Shown: piece after piece, positions 61,007 through 64,000 of the stretch
Layout of the letters: every line of letters begins with the position of its first letter
Numbering within the stretch: the stretch's first letter is position 1
The notes under the pieces: generated by a model
The model's database searches: none
What the model saw: only the letters and a program-made list of their open reading frames with translations
Told to the model about the DNA's origin: nothing
Translations under genes and position numbers: made by a program
Assembly: GCA_902778455.1 (NCBI GenBank)
Contig: CACYXR010000004.1
Location: 62,001-126,000 of the forward strand
Direction: 5' to 3'
DNA from: an uncultured Selenomonadaceae bacterium
GTDB lineage: Bacteria > Bacillota > Negativicutes > Selenomonadales > Selenomonadaceae
Length of the DNA: 64,000 nt

Positions 61007-61792
61007 TCAGCCCAGCGCGACGTCAAGAATCATCATGACTGTAAAGCCGACGGCAAAACAGACGACGCCGATATTGGAATGTTCCCCGGCGGACATTTCC
61101 GGAATCAGCTCCTCCACGACCACGTAAATCATGGCGCCTGCAGCGAAGCTGAGGAAATAAGGGAGCGCCGGGACAATCACTCCGGACGCTAAAATCGTGA
61201 GGGCGCCGCCGATAGGTTCCACAACACCGGAGAGAACGCCGCCCAGAAAAGCGCGAAATCTTTTTTCCCCGTCCGCGTAGAGCGGCATGGAAATAATCGT
61301 GCCCTCGGGCAAGTTTTGGATGGCGATGCCGAGGGAAAGCGCCAGCGCCCCGCCGAGGGTGACCTGAAATGCGCCCTCGACCAAGCCTGCAAGCATAACG
61401 CCGACCGCCATTCCTTCGGGGATATTGTGAAGCGTCACAGCCAGCACCATCATGGTCGTCCTGGGCAATCGGGCGGGAAGCCCTTCCGCTTTGTCGGCGT
61501 CCATATGCAAATGAGGAACGACATGGTCGAGTAGCAGAAGGAACAGTGTGCCCGCCCAAAATCCGATCACGGCGGGCAGAAATGCGAGTTTTTCCATGGC
61601 CGCACTCATCTCCATCGCGGGCAGCAGCAAACTCCAAACCGACGCCGCGATCATCACGCCGGACGCGAACCCGGTCAGCGCCTTTTGCATTCCGGTCGGC
61701 AGCTCCCGCCGTGAAAGGAAGACACAGGCCGCGCCGAGGCACGTTCCCAGAAAGGGAATAAAAAGGGATAGGACAATTTCGGGACGAAACAC
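61007..61792 (-). CDS. ZIP-family metal transporter
   Basis: 261 residues, eight hydrophobic segments. Metal-site motifs are HNIPEGMAVG in TM4 near residue 122 and the NLPEGTIIS variant in TM5 near residue 158; a His-containing loop (HVVPHLHMD) is in between. Imports zinc, iron or manganese. GTG start at 61792 with GAGGTG 6 bases upstream. Divergent from the DUF3793-flavodoxin pair, with Fur-like dyads in the shared region. Confidence 0.92.
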   Translation of the reverse strand: MFRPEIVLSLFIPFLGTCLGAACVFLSRRELPTGMQKALTGFASGVMIAASVWSLLLPAMEMSAAMEKLAFLPAVIGFWAGTLFLLLLDHVVPHLHMDADKAEGLPARLPRTTMMVLAVTLHNIPEGMAVGVMLAGLVEGAFQVTLGGALALSLGIAIQNLPEGTIISMPLYADGEKRFRAFLGGVLSGVVEPIGGALTILASGVIVPALPYFLSFAAGAMIYVVVEELIPEMSAGEHSNIGVVCFAVGFTVMMILDVALG

Positions 61793-61824
61793 GAGAACAC
61801 CTCATTTCCGTATCTTATGAACCT

Positions 61825-61888
61825 ATCATAGCACAATTGAAAAATTTTCTCAAAAAGTATTGAAAATTATTTTCGTTTATGTTATGAT
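61825..61888. promoter_or_regulatory. Divergent promoters with two Fur-like dyads
   Basis: Minus strand (ZIP): TTGAGA (61848-61853), 17 bp, TATGAT (61825-61830). Plus strand (DUF3793): TTGAAA (61860-61865), 17 bp, TATGAT (61883-61888). Fur-like 7-1-7 dyads at 61838-61852 (TGAAAAATTTTCTCA) and 61861-61875 (TGAAAATTATTTTCG) overlap the -35/spacer of each, as expected for metal-dependent repression. Confidence 0.65.
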
Positions 61889-61912
61889 ACCTCCATCACA
61901 GGAGGTGAGCCA

Positions 61913-62485
61913 ATGACGACAGCGGATTTTGAGGAACTGCTTGCTCGTCAGTGCGCCCCTACGTTTATCGGCCTGAAGGCGGCAAGTCTTGTCGCTTTTC
62001 AAAAGGATCGATTTGACGATCTCGACGCGCAGCTCGCCAACTATGAACTCTGTTTCGCCTGTCACGGCATTTCGGTGTTCCGGTTGCTGGACGAAGAAGG
62101 CCGCGCGCTGGTGCTCTTTTATCGGGCCGATGCGCTGGACGCTGTTCTTCGCCGGCGGGAAGCGAGGATGCTTCTCCGGCGATACGGGTATCGTCCGTCG
62201 GATTCGCTTGCAGCAATGCTGGAGCGGCTTCGTCAGCGTGTCCAACCAAAGCCGGGCGAAGGCTTTCCGCATGAGATTGGCCTCTTTCTCGGCTACCCCC
62301 CGCATGATGTCAGAGGCTTCATCGAACACAAGGGACGCGGCTTTCTTTGCTGCGGTTTCTGGAAGGTCTACGCCGACGCGGATGCGTCGAGGGCGCTTTT
62401 CAAGCGATACGCCGACTGCACAGCGCGCTTCTGCACACGGCTCGCCAGCGGCGTCCCGATGGCCGAACTTCTCCAAGCCGTTTAA
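61913..62485 (+). CDS. DUF3793 family protein
   Basis: 190 residues. N-terminal CAPTFIGLKAASLVAF, YELCFACHGISVFRLLDEEGRALVLFY, and C-terminal FPHEIGLFLGYPPHDVRGFIEHKG segments are family hallmarks. Family members usually lie next to flavodoxin and iron-uptake genes in anaerobic Firmicutes, but the function is unknown. AGGAGG lies 7 bases before the ATG. Followed after 76 bp by a flavodoxin gene. Likely iron-regulated through the upstream dyad. Confidence 0.9.
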   Translation: MTTADFEELLARQCAPTFIGLKAASLVAFQKDRFDDLDAQLANYELCFACHGISVFRLLDEEGRALVLFYRADALDAVLRRREARMLLRRYGYRPSDSLAAMLERLRQRVQPKPGEGFPHEIGLFLGYPPHDVRGFIEHKGRGFLCCGFWKVYADADASRALFKRYADCTARFCTRLASGVPMAELLQAV

Positions 62486-62561
62486 GTTGCCTTGTTCGTC
62501 ATCCCCCCGACGAACGAGGCGGCCTTATTCGGATAATTACTTCCAAAGAAAGGAGCAATCT

Positions 62562-62993
62562 ATGAAGAAAATCGCGGTAGTCTATTGGAGCGGCGGCGGA
62601 AATACGGAAGCGATGGCGCAGGCCGCTGTCGACGGCGCGAACAAAGCCGGCGGCGAAGCGACGCTGTTCCGTGTGGACGCGTTTTCCGCCCAGGACATGA
62701 AAGACTACGACGGCTTTCTCTTCGGCTGCCCAGCGATGGGCGCCGAGGTTCTCGAGGAAGCGGAGTTCGAGCCGTTTTTTCAGGAGGCCGAGTCCAGGAT
62801 TTCCGGCGTTTCCGTCGGTCTCTTCGGCTCCTACGGCTGGGGCGGCGGCGAGTGGATGCGTCAATGGGTTGCGCGCGTAAAAGATGATGGCGCGAAACTC
62901 ATCGGCAGCCTCGCTGTCGAGAACACCCCCGACGAAAAAGGGCTCGCGGAGTGCGCGGCGCTTGGCGAAAGTCTCGTCAAAGCACTTGCGTGA
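62562..62993 (+). CDS. Flavodoxin (short chain)
   Basis: 143 residues, cytoplasmic. Phosphate loop VVYWSGGGNTEAMAQ near residue 6, FGCPAMGAEVLEEAEFEPFF near residue 54 (isoalloxazine loop) and GSYGWGGGEWM near residue 91. A soluble one- or two-electron FMN carrier likely to replace ferredoxin when iron is scarce, which fits the Fur-like control of its operon. Confidence 0.93.
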   Translation: MKKIAVVYWSGGGNTEAMAQAAVDGANKAGGEATLFRVDAFSAQDMKDYDGFLFGCPAMGAEVLEEAEFEPFFQEAESRISGVSVGLFGSYGWGGGEWMRQWVARVKDDGAKLIGSLAVENTPDEKGLAECAALGESLVKALA

Positions 62994-63037
62994 AGACTTA
63001 TTTGACAACCTCTCATTTTCTCTCCCATAAGCAGCAG

Positions 63038-63082
63038 CTCCCTACAGCTTTGTGATGCAAAGCTGCAGGGAGTTTCTGTTTT
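63038..63082 (+). terminator. Rho-independent terminator after flavodoxin
   Basis: CTCCCTACAGCTTTG pairs with CAAAGCTGCAGGGAG (one G-U type mismatch) around TGATG, followed by TTTCTGTTTT. Confidence 0.88.
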
Positions 63083-63127
63083 CCGTACGGCGTCCAAAAC
63101 TATGATTACGTGCAAGAGAAATTCATC

Positions 63128-63175
63128 TTGACATTGAGTATTATATGCGATATTATAGCTGTAATGATTTTCATT
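63128..63175 (+). promoter_or_regulatory. Promoter with downstream Fur-like dyad
   Basis: TTGACA (63128-63133), 17 bp, TATTAT (63151-63156), then AATGA-TTT-TCATT (63163-63175) at the expected transcription start. By hand, 14 of 19 bases fit the Fur consensus on the minus strand. Confidence 0.65.
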
Positions 63176-63202
63176 TTATAAAATACACAGGGGGAATGAA
63201 GA

Positions 63203-63409
63203 ATGTTTTCGAGAAGCGATTTTTGGATTGGAATGGCTGTGGGCGTTGTCGCCGGGGTTTTCGGCTACCGCTATATGCAGGAGCGTGAGCAGCAGATGCT
63301 GGCGCTGGCGGGCGGAGAGCCTGCGGGACAGGTGCCTCTGGCGGAGCTGGAGCGCCAGAAGGAAGAGCTTGAAGACATGATCGCGGCGCAGAAGGCGCAG
63401 GAAAAATAA
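63203..63409 (+). CDS. Small single-pass membrane protein
   Basis: 68 residues. One N-terminal transmembrane segment (FWIGMAVGVVAGVFGYRYM, residues 7-25), then a charged helical tail (AELERQKEELEDMIAAQKAQ) likely to form a coiled coil. GGGGGAATGAAGA precedes the ATG. Sits before an HMA-like gene, the usual place for accessory proteins of metal P-type ATPases. Family not recognised. Confidence 0.72.
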   Translation: MFSRSDFWIGMAVGVVAGVFGYRYMQEREQQMLALAGGEPAGQVPLAELERQKEELEDMIAAQKAQEK

Positions 63410-63414
63410 GTATT

Positions 63415-63458
63415 CAAAAGAAAGGAGACTGCCTTTTGTCGGACAGTCTCTTCTTTTG
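63415..63458 (+). terminator. Attenuator-like hairpin between the small membrane protein and HMA genes
   Basis: CAAAAGAA-AG-GAGACTG pairs with CAGTCTCTTCTTTTG, a 15-bp stem with a two-base bulge, followed by TTTGCGG. It could end some transcripts after the small gene and lower expression of the HMA gene 18 bp later. Confidence 0.55.
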
Positions 63459-63475
63459 TTTGCGGGGAGTTTTTT

Positions 63476-63949
63476 ATGAAGCAAATGTCACTGGGGCTGC
63501 CGCTGGCGGGGGCGGCGGCGGGAACGCTCCTTTCGTTGGCGCTGCCGTCGAAGCGGGGGCATATTATCTGCGGTCTCGCGTGGGCCGGGCTTTCGGCGAT
63601 CCATGCCTGGCAGTACCGCAAAAAACTCGCGCAAGATTTGAAAAAGAACGGTGGTTTTTTCTCTATGACGGATTTTCCGCAATCGAAGCTTGATTTTTTC
63701 GTCCGCACGGTAGAGGTCGCTTCGTACATTCCGGGCAGGGCGCGGCTTTATGCCCGTCCACTCGTCGGCAATGCAGCGCTGGCGAATCAGGTGGAAAAGG
63801 AGCTGTCCGGCGCGTCGGGCATGAAGAGCGTCCGCACAAACACGACGACCGGCTCGATCCTCATCGAGTACGATCCGGCGACACTTCGAAAGAATCCGGA
63901 GCTGGCGCGGATGGAGGAGTATATCAGAACGCATGTGAAAAGAAAGTGA
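63476..63949 (+). CDS. HMA-like domain membrane protein (metal ATPase accessory)
   Basis: 157 residues. The N-terminal half has one or two hydrophobic helices (SLGLPLAGAAAGTLLSLALP; GHIICGLAWAGLSAIHAWQY). The C-terminal half is a ferredoxin-like fold (SYIPGRARLYARPLVGN, then VRTNTTTGSILIEYDP) of the HMA type without the metal-binding C-x2-C. Such proteins precede heavy-metal P-type ATPases in Negativicutes. ATG with GGGGAG upstream. The next gene, presumably the ATPase, has its ribosome site near 63980 and starts at or beyond the edge. Confidence 0.8.
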   Translation: MKQMSLGLPLAGAAAGTLLSLALPSKRGHIICGLAWAGLSAIHAWQYRKKLAQDLKKNGGFFSMTDFPQSKLDFFVRTVEVASYIPGRARLYARPLVGNAALANQVEKELSGASGMKSVRTNTTTGSILIEYDPATLRKNPELARMEEYIRTHVKRK

Positions 63950-63954
63950 GCCTT

Positions 63955-63974
63955 CCCCCATGGGGAAGGACGAA
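63955..63974. repeat. CCTTCCCC-type hairpin at right edge
   Basis: CCTTCCCC and GGGGAAGG form an 8-bp hairpin with a short loop just after the HMA stop. Same arms as the end of the repeat at 20080-20214, so it may belong to the same dispersed family. Confidence 0.45.
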
Positions 63975-64000
63975 TTTACGGAAAGGGAAGGTGATTATAT

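Overview
The window looks like a chromosomal segment of a high-GC, diderm Firmicute of the Negativicutes (Selenomonas-like). This is inferred from gene content, not from any search. Firmicute signs are a T-box leader in front of valS, the yicC-remA-gmk-rpoZ-coaBC gene order, and an abundance of FMN/flavodoxin proteins. An O-antigen ligase-like protein suggests an LPS outer membrane. The left end carries a B12-dependent succinate/propionate pathway typical of Negativicutes.

Layout. (1) 1-7.8 kb, minus strand: one propionate operon behind a consensus-like promoter (7746-7774). In transcription order it has a CoA transferase, split methylmalonyl-CoA mutase (large and B12-binding subunits), meaB, epimerase, decarboxylase carboxyltransferase (mmdA) and the biotin carrier, which runs off the left edge. 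(2) 7.9-24.1 kb: housekeeping genes. These are O-antigen ligase and folC, valS with T-box leader, a five-tRNA cluster with two initiator tRNAs, dapF-yicC-remA-gmk-rpoZ-coaBC, uppP, a secreted protein, cinA, rimO and a polysaccharide deacetylase lipoprotein. (3) 24.3-31.1 kb: a signalling cluster with two FIST-domain sensors (one fused to GGDEF, one to a hybrid histidine kinase with Hpt) around a two-REC response regulator. A broken ATP-grasp gene here is joined to a flavodoxin fragment. (4) 31.1-44.4 kb: a redox/regulator island with HxlR and LysR regulators, FMN reductases, a flavodoxin lipoprotein, rubrerythrin, tautomerase, two small PAS-like proteins, MFS exporters, a hydrolase, and an AAA ATPase whose promoter lies among four copies of a 15-bp motif. 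(5) 44.6-60.2 kb: a second redox island with a UvrA paralogue, MerR, LysR, SDR, nitroreductase, aldo/keto reductases, acetyltransferase, a Tat-type DUF362 lipoprotein, an MBL-fold enzyme and a flavodoxin lipoprotein. Scars of deleted paralogues (DUF362, MBL, SDR, merR, flavodoxin, aldo/keto reductase) are interleaved with the intact genes. (6) 60.2-64 kb: a methyltransferase, ZIP transporter, DUF3793 protein, flavodoxin and HMA-domain genes, with Fur-like dyads in front of several of them. A metal P-type ATPase probably follows beyond the right edge.

The most unusual signal is a two-locus regulator arrangement. An intact merR at 47.6-48.0 kb faces a MerR-type promoter (19-bp spacer) whose target gene has been deleted. 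A near-identical promoter at 55.86 kb still drives an intact DUF362 gene, but its own adjacent merR is truncated to 48 codons. The intact regulator may therefore work in trans on the distant promoter. Around this lie at least seven degraded copies or fragments of genes that also exist intact in the window, showing a redox cassette that has been duplicated and is being eroded by internal deletion.
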